The notes under the pieces were generated by a model. The model did no database searches, was not told the DNA's origin, and worked only from the letters and a program-made list of their open reading frames with translations. Shown piece after piece: positions 3,596 to 10,054 of a stretch of 10,054 nucleotides of DNA. The first letter of the stretch is position 1. Every line of letters begins with the position of its first letter. The DNA comes from Gammaproteobacteria bacterium (lineage in GTDB: Bacteria > Pseudomonadota > Gammaproteobacteria > Steroidobacterales > Woeseiaceae), in the NCBI GenBank assembly GCA_030641695.1, contig DAOWGY010000298.1:1-10054 (forward strand), written 5' to 3'. Both the position numbers and the translations under genes were made by a program.

Positions 3596-5407
3596 ATGAG
3601 CCAGATGGACGATTACCAATGGTTGTTTCGCAAGGCCCCCGCTATGGCAACGGCCCTCGGCAGGGGTGGCGAATACCTCGATGTCAACGACGCGTTGCTG
3701 GACCGGATGGGGTATACGCGCGAGCAGATGATTGGCCGCCGCCCTACCGATTTCGTCACGGCGGAAAGTGCGAGGCGGATCGAAGAGGAGTTTCGTCCAG
3801 CTTTGCGTCGCACGGGCAAACTGGAGAACAAACCCGTGAGCCTGGTGACGAGTACCGGTGACGTCGTCGACTGTGTCACCAATGCGATCATCGAATACGA
3901 CCCGCAGGGGGCGTTCATCCGCACGATCGCGATGTACACCGAGGTTGACGATCAGGCACGTGCAAGCTTCAAATACCGCGACCTGTATCGCTCGACACCG
4001 GCGATACTGCATACGCTCGACGCCGACGGCCACATCCATACCGTCACCGACCATTGGTTGCAGAAACTGGGTTACACGCGGGAAGAGGTCATCGGTCGCC
4101 CGGTGACGGATTTCTACAGCGACGCCGACCGCAAGAAGCTCTCGGGTGCGCGCCTGCAGGAGGCGGTCAATCGCGGTGAGCTCAATAACGTTGACCGGCA
4201 GATGGTCACGAAGGACGGTCGTGTACTCGACATCGTAATGTCCGCGATATCGCATCGCGATACGTCGGGCAAGGTCGATCGCATGCTCGTGGCGTCGAAA
4301 GACGTTACCGAACGCAAGCAGGCGGAACGTCGCTTGCGTCAAACTCTCGCTGAAAACGCGCGCCTGCGAGAGGAGCTCGAGCATGAGCGCGATTACCTGC
4401 GTGAAGAAGTCAATGTCGCGATGAATTTCGGCCGCATCGTCGGCACCAGTCCGGCGTTGCAGCAGATGCTCAAGCGTGTCGAGGCCGTCGCTGACACGCC
4501 GGCCAGCGTTCTGCTGCTCGGGGAGTCCGGAGTAGGCAAGGAGCTGGTCGCACACGCCATTCATGCCCGGAGTCCGCGATCGGAGGGCCCGATGGTCAAG
4601 GTCAACTGTGCGTCGATTCCCAAGGAGCTCTTCGAGAGTGAGTTCTTCGGACACGTGAAAGGCGCGTTCACCGGTGCGCACCGCGATCGCATCGGCCGCT
4701 TTCAGCTCGCGGACGGTGGCACCTTGTTTCTCGATGAAGTCGGCGAGATTCCGCTCGAGTTGCAGAGTAAGTTATTGCGCGTGTTGCAGGAAAGTGAATT
4801 CGAGCGCGTTGGCGATGACGTCACCAGGTCCGTCGATGTCCGGGTTATTGCTGCGACCAACCGAAGTCTCGAACAGCAAATCGTGGACGGGAAATTCCGC
4901 GAGGACCTCTTCTACCGGCTCAGCGTGTTTCCGGTCGAGGTACCGCCGCTCAGGGAACGAGGCGACGACGTAATTCAGCTCGCACAGGAATTCCTCGAAA
5001 AAACCTGCAAAGACTTCGGGCGCGAACCGATGACACTCACTCGAGGGCAGGCCAACAAATTGCGGCAATATGGCTGGCCCGGCAACGTCCGCGAACTCAA
5101 GAACGTCATCGAGCGGGCAGTGATTTTGTCGCGTGGCAACGTGTTAAGGCTCGAGGCGTCACTGCCAGAACTTACGCTGACAGATCAGGCCCCGTCAGGA
5201 GCCACTGTGTCGGCCACAGCCTTTCTTACCGAAAAGGAGATGCGGGAGTTTCAGAAAAACAATCTGCTCGACGTCTTGAAACTGACGAACTGGCGCGTCT
5301 CGGGCGCCAACGGCGCTGCGGAATTGCTGGGAGTGAAGCCGACGACGCTCGCGGACCGCATACGGACGTTCGGAATTCGCAAACCGCAGCGGCGACAACG
5401 CAAATGA
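3596..5407 (+). CDS. sigma-54-dependent transcriptional activator, PAS-PAS-AAA+-Fis HTH
   Basis: A 603-aa enhancer-binding protein that uses ATP hydrolysis to open sigma-54 promoters. There is no receiver domain. Two PAS domains at about 7-118 and 127-240 carry matching segments (GYTREQMIGR at 40-49, GYTREEVIGR at 160-169), so signals are probably sensed directly in the cytoplasm by a bound small molecule or a partner. A charged coiled coil (about 240-275) links to the AAA+ domain (about 279-510): Walker A GESGVGKE (309-316), the sigma-54-contacting GAFTGA (356-361), Walker B LFLDE (377-381), arginine region FREDLFYRL (434-442) and sensor II WPGNVRE (494-500). A Fis-type HTH lies at about 555-595. 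All catalytic motifs are intact. Downstream genes overlap or follow closely; upstream lies a divergent sigma-54 promoter that is its likely target. The signal and ligand are unknown. Confidence 0.95.
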   Translation: MSQMDDYQWLFRKAPAMATALGRGGEYLDVNDALLDRMGYTREQMIGRRPTDFVTAESARRIEEEFRPALRRTGKLENKPVSLVTSTGDVVDCVTNAIIEYDPQGAFIRTIAMYTEVDDQARASFKYRDLYRSTPAILHTLDADGHIHTVTDHWLQKLGYTREEVIGRPVTDFYSDADRKKLSGARLQEAVNRGELNNVDRQMVTKDGRVLDIVMSAISHRDTSGKVDRMLVASKDVTERKQAERRLRQTLAENARLREELEHERDYLREEVNVAMNFGRIVGTSPALQQMLKRVEAVADTPASVLLLGESGVGKELVAHAIHARSPRSEGPMVKVNCASIPKELFESEFFGHVKGAFTGAHRDRIGRFQLADGGTLFLDEVGEIPLELQSKLLRVLQESEFERVGDDVTRSVDVRVIAATNRSLEQQIVDGKFREDLFYRLSVFPVEVPPLRERGDDVIQLAQEFLEKTCKDFGREPMTLTRGQANKLRQYGWPGNVRELKNVIERAVILSRGNVLRLEASLPELTLTDQAPSGATVSATAFLTEKEMREFQKNNLLDVLKLTNWRVSGANGAAELLGVKPTTLADRIRTFGIRKPQRRQRK

Positions 5408-6096
5408 GCCGTGCGGCCATCAACCGGATCCTTGTCTTGATCGGGCTCGTGCTCGTCGCAATTCTATTTCGTGCAATGCCCGTGACTGATTGGCTGGACC
5501 GGTTGACGGACCTCAATGATGCTCACCCGGTCGCGGTGCCTGTTGTGTACATACTGGCCGTGGTTTTTGCCACGGTCGCGCTTTTCCCAGGCTGGATCTC
5601 GATCATGATGGCCGGGTTGCTGTTCGGGCTATTGCCCGGGCTGCCCTACGCACTCATCGGGATCACTGCCGGCGCATACGGCGCGTTTGTCGTCGGTCGC
5701 GCGGTGGGCCGGTCCTGGGTTGAAAAGCGCATGGGCGACAACCTTAAATTGCAGGCACTCGACGAAGCTGTCGACGCGCAGTCGTTCTATATCATCTTCC
5801 TGACACGATTCGCGATCGTGCTGCCGTTCAACCTTCTCAACTATGCATTTGGTCTTACGCGTGTGCGTGCGACAACCTACGTTGCCGCGACAGCAATTGG
5901 CATGTTGCCCGCGGTGCTGTTATACGTTTATCTTGGCACGCTCGCGGACGATTTCAGCCAGATTCTGGCTGGCGAGATACGGCCCACAAGCAGCGCCTAC
6001 TGGATCGCCGCTATCGCCGTCGTTGCGATTACCGGCGTCGTCTGGATCGTGCACCGGGCGGCGACACGGGCACTGAGCCAACATCAGGAAGAGTGA
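5404..6096 (+). CDS. TVP38/TMEM64 family (VTT domain) inner-membrane protein
   Basis: A 230-aa polytopic membrane protein of the DedA/VTT superfamily; TVP38/TMEM64 members are implicated in lipid scrambling or transport and envelope homeostasis. The start ATG overlaps the regulator's stop as ATGA, implying translational coupling. Visible features are an N-terminal helix (about 8-24), a second near 44-60, the VTT core with AGLLFG (70-75) and GAYGAFVVGRAVGR (90-103), the re-entrant-type stretch LTRF (133-136) and LPFNLLNYAFG (140-150), helices near 158-178 and 199-216, and a short polar tail. The Gly/Arg/Pro pattern is typical of the family. The substrate is not readable. Being coupled to a sigma-54 activator gene is unusual and suggests the regulator and this protein act in one pathway. 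Confidence 0.9.
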   Translation: MSRAAINRILVLIGLVLVAILFRAMPVTDWLDRLTDLNDAHPVAVPVVYILAVVFATVALFPGWISIMMAGLLFGLLPGLPYALIGITAGAYGAFVVGRAVGRSWVEKRMGDNLKLQALDEAVDAQSFYIIFLTRFAIVLPFNLLNYAFGLTRVRATTYVAATAIGMLPAVLLYVYLGTLADDFSQILAGEIRPTSSAYWIAAIAVVAITGVVWIVHRAATRALSQHQEE

Positions 6097-6108
6097 GTAA
6101 TTATTGAT

Positions 6109-7530
6109 ATGAAATACGGCGCGATACTCAGCGCTATACTGGCAATTACTTTGACGTCAGCAGCCATTGCCGAGGAAAACGTGCTGCCGCAGCCAGTGCA
6201 GCACATCCTCGATATTCGCAAGGTTCCGTACGATACGCTGAGTGTTTACGTACAAGACGTCGACAGTGGCGAAGTTGTCGTGCGCTGGCAGGACGAGGTG
6301 CCGCGGAATCCCGCATCGACGATGAAGTTGCTCACGACCCTGGTCGGCCTCGACGTACTTGGTCCCACGTACCAATGGAACACAGAAGTGTACGTACTTG
6401 GCGAGATCAGCGACGGGCGCCTCGATGGTGATTTGCTGATCAGGGGCTACGGCGATCCGTTCATGGTTACCGAGCGGGTCTGGCAGATGCTGCGTCTCGT
6501 GCGCCAGGCCGGCATCCAGGAAATCGACGGTAACCTGCTCATCGACGACAGTTACTTCCATGTTAACGGCTACGACCCCGCGGAGTTCGACCGCCAGCCG
6601 CTGCGCGCGTACAACGTTGCGCCAAATGCGCTACTCACGAATTTCAAGGTCGTGCGTTACTGGTTCGAACCGGATCACGAGCACAACGCTGTCCGGGTCT
6701 GGGTCGATCCGCCGCTCGAAAACCTGCACGTCGAAAATCGGCTCGCACTGGGTCGCGGTTACTGCGGTGGTTATCAACGCGGTATCACGGTGACGGCGAA
6801 CGAGGCGATCGACAAGATGATATTCAGCGGCCGTTTTCCGAATGGTTGCAAGAAATATGCGATGGACAGAACCGCGCTCAGCCACAACGAGTTCACCTAT
6901 GGCCTGTTCATGTCGGTGTGGCGTGAATCGGGTGGTGAGTTCAGGGGCGGCTGGATGAACACGACGACGCCGGAGGACCTCGAACCAATCGTGACGTTCA
7001 AGTCATTGCCACTTGCGGAAATCATTTCCAGGATCAACAAGAACAGTAACAACGTCATGGCGCGACAAATACTCTATACGCTGTCGGCGGAAACGCTCGG
7101 GCCGCCTGGCACCGAGAGCGGAGGTCGCAAGGTCATCGAGGACTGGTTGCAGGACACGGGCATCGAGTTGGCAACGCTCCGGCTCGACAATGGAGCCGGC
7201 CTGTCACGTGACGCGCGCGTGTCGGCTCGCGAGTTCGGCGCATTGCTCGAATACGCCTGGCGTCAGCCGTACATGCCGGAATACGTCGCCTCGATGGCGC
7301 TGTCCGGGCTCGACGGTACGCTCAGGCGCAAGTTTGACGATGCACAATTGACCGGGCGGGCGCACCTGAAGACCGGCTCGCTCGATCACGTGTCCGCGAT
7401 CGCGGGCTACCTGCAATCGCGTTCGGGCCGTCGTTTCGCCGTCGTGATGCTGCATAACCACGAAGGCGTCCATCGCGGTCCTGGCGAAGAGGCGCAGGTC
7501 GCGCTGTTGAGCTGGCTGTACGAACAATAA
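6109..7530 (+). CDS. dacB: D-alanyl-D-alanine carboxypeptidase/endopeptidase, PBP4 (DacB) family
   Basis: A 473-aa periplasmic serine peptidase of family S13, close to the 477 aa of E. coli PBP4. It trims D-Ala-D-Ala ends or cuts D-Ala-mDAP cross-links in peptidoglycan. A signal peptide (residues 1-21, cleavage after AIA) is followed by the catalytic SxxK as S70-T-M-K73, the SNN triad at 313-315 and KTG at 421-423, with LDNGAGLSR (359-367) as the family's conserved stretch. The large insertion between SxxK and SNN is the PBP4 hallmark. The gene lies 12 nt after the VTT gene, with no strong Shine-Dalgarno close to the ATG (AGGAAGAG at 6087-6094 is rather far), so it is probably the third gene of the operon. 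All catalytic motifs are present. Assignment to this family is secure; the symbol is by family resemblance. Confidence 0.92.
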   Translation: MKYGAILSAILAITLTSAAIAEENVLPQPVQHILDIRKVPYDTLSVYVQDVDSGEVVVRWQDEVPRNPASTMKLLTTLVGLDVLGPTYQWNTEVYVLGEISDGRLDGDLLIRGYGDPFMVTERVWQMLRLVRQAGIQEIDGNLLIDDSYFHVNGYDPAEFDRQPLRAYNVAPNALLTNFKVVRYWFEPDHEHNAVRVWVDPPLENLHVENRLALGRGYCGGYQRGITVTANEAIDKMIFSGRFPNGCKKYAMDRTALSHNEFTYGLFMSVWRESGGEFRGGWMNTTTPEDLEPIVTFKSLPLAEIISRINKNSNNVMARQILYTLSAETLGPPGTESGGRKVIEDWLQDTGIELATLRLDNGAGLSRDARVSAREFGALLEYAWRQPYMPEYVASMALSGLDGTLRRKFDDAQLTGRAHLKTGSLDHVSAIAGYLQSRSGRRFAVVMLHNHEGVHRGPGEEAQVALLSWLYEQ

Positions 7531-7571
7531 GTTCAGAACCTATCTCAAAGTCCCGACGGCGCTGTAGTAAA

Positions 7572-7590
7572 CTCCCCGCGGGCAAGGGAG
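7572..7590 (+). promoter_or_regulatory. ribosome binding site of the SH3 protein, in a small inverted repeat
   Basis: AAGGGAG (7584-7590) lies 7 nt before ATG 7598 and decides the start. GGGAG (7586-7590) can pair with CTCCC (7572-7576) across a 9-nt loop, so the site could be partly masked in the RNA. Five base pairs is weak, so regulation is only a possibility. Confidence 0.55.
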
Positions 7591-7597
7591 ATACTCT

Positions 7598-8185
7598 ATG
7601 CGTCTTGTAATCGGGCTTTCGCTGTTGCTGCCGCCGCTCGCGGCAGGCGAGACGGCATACATTACTGATCGGCTGATACCCGGACTTCATCAAGCCGAGG
7701 ATACGAGCGATCGTGCATTCCGCTCACTCGAGAGTGGTCAGGAATTCGAAGTATTGTCGCGCGACCGGCTGTACGCGCATGTTCGGTTGCCCGATGGCGT
7801 CGAAGGCTATGTCAAAGCTGCGTATATCGTTGACGTGAAACCGGCAAAACTCGTCGTCAGCGAGACTCAGGCCGAAGTTGATCGCCTGAGCGCGGAACTC
7901 GAGGAGTCCAGGCAGGCATTCGCGGAGCCCGCGGCCGCGATTGCGGCACTCAAGGCTGATGCGTCGGCGCTGCAAGAAAATCTCGATGCCAGCCAGGCGC
8001 GAGCCAATGAACTCGAGGAGGAAAACGCCTCGTACCTGAGCCGGGCCGAACGCTACCAGTACAGTCTGCCGTACAGCTGGGTCATCGGTGCGATCGGTGC
8101 TTGCCTGATCGCCGGATTCATCGTTGGCCTATGGTGGGTCGATCACCGCAGCCGCAAGCGCCACGGCGGCATTCGCATCTACTGA
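7598..8185 (+). CDS. SH3 domain-coiled coil-TM protein, YgiM (TIGR04211) type
   Basis: A 195-aa protein with the layout of the 'SH3 and anchor domain' family to which E. coli YgiM belongs. A signal peptide (about 1-17, MRLVIGLSLLLPPLAAG) is followed by a bacterial SH3 fold (about 19-80; YITDRLIPGL, LESGQEFEVL, YAHVRLPDGVEGYV, KAAYI). A coiled coil rich in Glu, Ala, Leu and Asp follows (about 86-150), then a membrane helix (about 160-181, SWVIGAIGACLIAGFIVGLWW) and a short basic cytoplasmic tail (DHRSRKRHGGIRIY). It therefore extends from the inner membrane into the periplasm, where SH3b domains often bind peptidoglycan or peptides. The gene is 67 bp after dacB with its own strong ribosome binding site. 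It converges with cysB, 11 bp away. The exact role of the family is not established. Confidence 0.87.
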   Translation: MRLVIGLSLLLPPLAAGETAYITDRLIPGLHQAEDTSDRAFRSLESGQEFEVLSRDRLYAHVRLPDGVEGYVKAAYIVDVKPAKLVVSETQAEVDRLSAELEESRQAFAEPAAAIAALKADASALQENLDASQARANELEEENASYLSRAERYQYSLPYSWVIGAIGACLIAGFIVGLWWVDHRSRKRHGGIRIY

Positions 8186-8196
8186 GTGGACTTGAA

Positions 8197-9228
8197 TCAG
8201 GCGCCGACAACTTTCCTCGCGGCTGCAATCGGCATGTCCTCGGAGCAGCCGCCACGCAACGGCAGGTCCGCGCTCGCGAACAGGCCGTCGATGTCATCCT
8301 GAGAACGGGCATGTCGTGTCTGTTCGAGTTGATCCGACGTGATATGTGGCGCGAACAACTGCACGAAATCGAGCATGTAGCGGCGCATTACGGCGTCCTT
8401 GCGGAAACCAATCCAGGTCGTGCTGCGCGGGAACAGTCCATCGGCCTCGATTGCCGTCAGGTCTTTCTTATCGTCGCAGTCCTCGGCCATGCTGGCGACG
8501 ATTCCGACACCCAGGCCCATTCGTACGTAAGTTTTGATGACGTCCGCATCACGGGCCGTGAACACGACGTCGGGTTCCAGTCCCTTGTTCGCGAAGGCCT
8601 TCTTGAGCGAGGACTGTCCGCCAAAACTGAAGACGTAGGTGACGAGCGGAAATTTCGCCAGGTCATGCAGCGTCGGTTTGCGATCCAGACGCGCAAGGTT
8701 GTGCTCGTTGGGAACGAGTATTTTGCGGTCCCAGCGGTAGCTCGGTACGAGCAACAGGTCGGCGAACAGGTCATGTGATCCGGTCGCAATGGCGAAGTCG
8801 ATCTCGTTCGCGGCGACCATGTCTGCGATTTGTTCGGACGTGCCCTGGTGGAGATTCAGGCTCACACGCGGATAGCGTTTGCGAAACTCCCGTATTACGT
8901 CCGGCAACACATAGCGTGCCTGTGTATGCGTCGTCGCAATCGACAGCGTGCCTTCTTCCTCATGGTAGTAATCCGACGCCAGGCTGCGGATATTTTCCAC
9001 CTCCTGCATGATGACGCGAGCGCGGTCGATTACTTGCTGGCCTGCGGCCGTGATGCCGCCGAGGCTTTTGCCCTTGCGCGTGAACAACTGCAAGCCAAGC
9101 TCCTCCTCGAGGAGCTTCAGCTGTTTGCTAACCCCCGGCTGAGACGTATACAGCCGATCCGCCGCGGCTGTAATATTCAGCCCGTTGTCGACGATCGCCA
9201 GCAAGTACTTGAGTTGTTGTAATTTCAT
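8197..9228 (-). CDS. cysB: LysR-type regulator of sulfur assimilation, CysB
   Basis: A 343-aa LysR-family activator of cysteine biosynthesis and sulfate assimilation genes. The ATG at 9228 is chosen because the product then starts MKLQQLKYLLAIV exactly like E. coli CysB; an ATG at 9357 would add 43 unrelated residues. The winged HTH covers about 1-59 (NITAAADRLYTSQPGVSKQL). The effector domain carries ATTHTQARY with Thr100, Thr102 and Gln103, which bind sulfate or N-acetylserine in E. coli CysB, and the highly conserved DADVIKTYVRMGLGVGI. In enteric bacteria the inducer is N-acetylserine or O-acetylserine, and CysB represses its own gene. The C-terminus is about 20 residues longer than the 324-aa E. 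coli protein (ends ARKVVGA). No Shine-Dalgarno is obvious. It is divergent from a cysteine synthase gene, its expected target. Confidence 0.95.
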   Translation of the reverse strand: MKLQQLKYLLAIVDNGLNITAAADRLYTSQPGVSKQLKLLEEELGLQLFTRKGKSLGGITAAGQQVIDRARVIMQEVENIRSLASDYYHEEEGTLSIATTHTQARYVLPDVIREFRKRYPRVSLNLHQGTSEQIADMVAANEIDFAIATGSHDLFADLLLVPSYRWDRKILVPNEHNLARLDRKPTLHDLAKFPLVTYVFSFGGQSSLKKAFANKGLEPDVVFTARDADVIKTYVRMGLGVGIVASMAEDCDDKKDLTAIEADGLFPRSTTWIGFRKDAVMRRYMLDFVQLFAPHITSDQLEQTRHARSQDDIDGLFASADLPLRGGCSEDMPIAAARKVVGA

Positions 9229-9256
9229 AGCAAACGAAGCAACTCGCGCGATTTCA

Positions 9257-9276
9257 GGATATGACCACGGATATGA
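9257..9276. promoter_or_regulatory. direct repeat GGATATGA x2 upstream of cysB
   Basis: GGATATGA occurs at 9257-9264 and 9269-9276, a 12-bp period of about one helical turn, 29-48 bp before the cysB ATG. The position would suit autoregulation by CysB, which is known in enteric bacteria, but the repeat does not match a binding consensus I can state with confidence. Confidence 0.35.
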
Positions 9277-9349
9277 GCGATCGTTTCCGAAATCCGCACA
9301 AATAACGCATTCGTCTAAGCCTGCGGCGGAATCGGAGCCCGCGACGACT

Positions 9350-9361
9350 TTATGCACATAA
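9350..9361. promoter_or_regulatory. palindrome TTATG-CA-CATAA between cysB and cysK
   Basis: A perfect 5-bp inverted repeat with a 2-bp centre, 36-47 bp upstream of the TATAAT of cysK, where a LysR-type activator often contacts DNA. It is a candidate recruiting site for CysB. Confidence 0.35.
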
Positions 9362-9383
9362 TTCCGGCCGTTCCCGGATTACA

Positions 9384-9402
9384 TATAACACAGCGTTATA
9401 AT
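9384..9402 (+). promoter_or_regulatory. cysK promoter: -10 TATAAT with overlapping 17-bp dyad
   Basis: A perfect TATAAT at 9397-9402 has no recognisable -35 at the normal distance, as expected for an activator-dependent promoter. TATAAC-N5-GTTATA (9384-9400) is a perfect dyad of the T-N11-A type used by LysR regulators and covers the spacer and half of the -10. The start would be near 9409, leaving a leader of about 94 nt that begins with a small stem GGCCG/CGGCC (9403-9419). Binding by the divergent CysB is inferred. Confidence 0.55.
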
Positions 9403-9490
9403 GGCCGAGAAATGCGGCCTGTACGGGTGCCGCCAGCTGATGCAATCGGCGCAGTTTCTGCTATACAGAATAATGCACACAGCCAATAAC

Positions 9491-9495
9491 AAGGA
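9491..9495 (+). promoter_or_regulatory. ribosome binding site of cysK
   Basis: AAGGA 7 nt before ATG 9503. It confirms the start. Confidence 0.75.
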
Positions 9496-9502
9496 ATAAG
9501 CG

Positions 9503-10054
9503 ATGATCTACGACAATATTCTGCAGACGATCGGCAATACCCCGATCGTGCGCCTCAATCGAATGGCGCCCGATAACGTCGAGATGTACGTCAAGGTCGA
9601 GTCTTTCAACCCGATGGCGTCGGTCAAGGACAGGCTCGCCCTCGCAATCGTCATCGATGCCGAGCAGCGCGGTACGCTGAAGCCCGGGCAGACCGTCATC
9701 GAGGCGACGTCCGGCAATACGGGTATTGCGCTGGCGATGGTATGTGCCGCCAAAGGGCACCCGTTCGTTGCGACCATGGCGGACTCATTTTCCGTCGAAC
9801 GACGCAAGATCATGCGCGGACTTGGCGCGAAGGTCGTTTTGACGCCGGCCGCCGAACGCGGCACGGGCATGGTGAAGAGGGCCGAAGAGCTGGCGCGGGA
9901 GCATGGCTGGTTCCTGGCGCGCCAGTTCGAGAATCCCGCCAACCCCGATTACCATGCCAACACGACGGGCCCGGAGATTCTCACTGATTTCGCGGGCCGG
10001 CGGCTCGACTACTGGGTGACCGGCTATGGTACCGGCGCCACGATGCCGGGCGCC
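9503..10054 (+). CDS. cysK: cysteine synthase A (O-acetylserine sulfhydrylase), first 184 residues (incomplete at right edge)
   Basis: A PLP-dependent enzyme that makes cysteine from O-acetylserine and sulfide in the cytoplasm. The visible 184 codons end exactly at the window edge; the family is about 310-320 aa. It starts MIYDNILQTIGNTPIVRLN. The PLP lysine is Lys42 in MASVKDR, and the substrate loop TSGNTG is at 69-74. The stretch VERRKIM (98-104) corresponds to the ERRKLL-type segment of CysK enzymes, and QFENPANP (141-148) is the conserved Gln/Asn region. The glycine loop binding the PLP phosphate begins at GYGTGATMPGA (174-184). CysK fits better than CysM by the QFENPANP-type segment, but the C-terminal half is missing, so the choice is moderately sure. 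Its promoter region is shared with divergent cysB. Confidence 0.9.
   Translation, partial: MIYDNILQTIGNTPIVRLNRMAPDNVEMYVKVESFNPMASVKDRLALAIVIDAEQRGTLKPGQTVIEATSGNTGIALAMVCAAKGHPFVATMADSFSVERRKIMRGLGAKVVLTPAAERGTGMVKRAEELAREHGWFLARQFENPANPDYHANTTGPEILTDFAGRRLDYWVTGYGTGATMPGA

Noticed and set aside
3569..4681. 370-codon open frame antisense to the sigma-54 activator gene
   Set aside because: It lies wholly opposite a protein with intact catalytic motifs, has an Arg/His/Asp-heavy composition typical of antisense frames in GC-rich genes, and has no ribosome binding site or recognisable domain.
9229..9357. 43-residue N-terminal extension of CysB from ATG 9357
   Set aside because: The residues match no part of CysB, they cover the divergent promoter region, and the ATG at 9228 gives the exact family N-terminus.
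1..10054. Mobile elements, CRISPR arrays, tRNA or rRNA genes
   Set aside because: No transposase or integrase motifs, no regularly spaced repeats, and no tRNA-like cloverleaf or rRNA segments were seen on reading both strands.

Overview
The window looks like chromosomal DNA of a free-living gammaproteobacterium. It is moderately GC-rich, with an E. coli-like CysB (Thr100, Thr102 and Gln103 at identical positions), a YgiM-type SH3 protein, a PBP4-type peptidase and sigma-54 machinery. I cannot name the genus. No mobile element, CRISPR array, tRNA or rRNA gene was seen.

Left part (1-2126): an incomplete MATE efflux transporter on the minus strand runs off the left edge. It is divergent from an overlooked 53-aa single-pass membrane protein gene and then a dienelactone-hydrolase-family lipoprotein. 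A convergent 162-aa hypothetical protein (2135-2623, minus) and a divergent PGPGW-family two-TM protein (2709-2978) follow.

Centre (2979-5407), the most interesting part: a sigma-54 enhancer-binding protein with two PAS domains, an intact GAFTGA motif and a Fis-type HTH (3596-5407) has a divergent partner that has not been called as a gene. On the minus strand there is a near-consensus -24/-12 promoter (TTGGCACGGCTTGTGCA, GG-N10-GC), a leader with a strong ribosome binding site, and a 30-codon ORF for a tiny hydrophobic peptide. A roughly 300-nt GC-rich tail full of hairpins ends in a terminator-like stem with a T-tract at 2993-3011. Three dyads between the promoter and the regulator gene are placed like enhancer sites. 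I read this as a regulator plus a sigma-54-dependent small mRNA or small RNA. The arrangement is seen directly in the sequence; the function is inferred.

The regulator gene overlaps the next gene by ATGA (a TVP38/TMEM64-type VTT membrane protein), and a PBP4/DacB-type D,D-carboxypeptidase follows after 12 nt, so these three are probably one operon. The envelope-related genes (VTT, PBP4, then the SH3/coiled-coil/TM protein at 7598-8185) suggest an envelope theme, but no substrate or signal can be read from the sequence.

Right part (8197-10054): sulfur assimilation. cysB (minus) and cysteine synthase cysK (plus, cut by the right edge) diverge from a 274-bp intergenic region. It carries a perfect TATAAT, a 17-bp T-N11-A type dyad overlapping it, and a direct repeat near cysB, consistent with CysB control of cysK and of itself.
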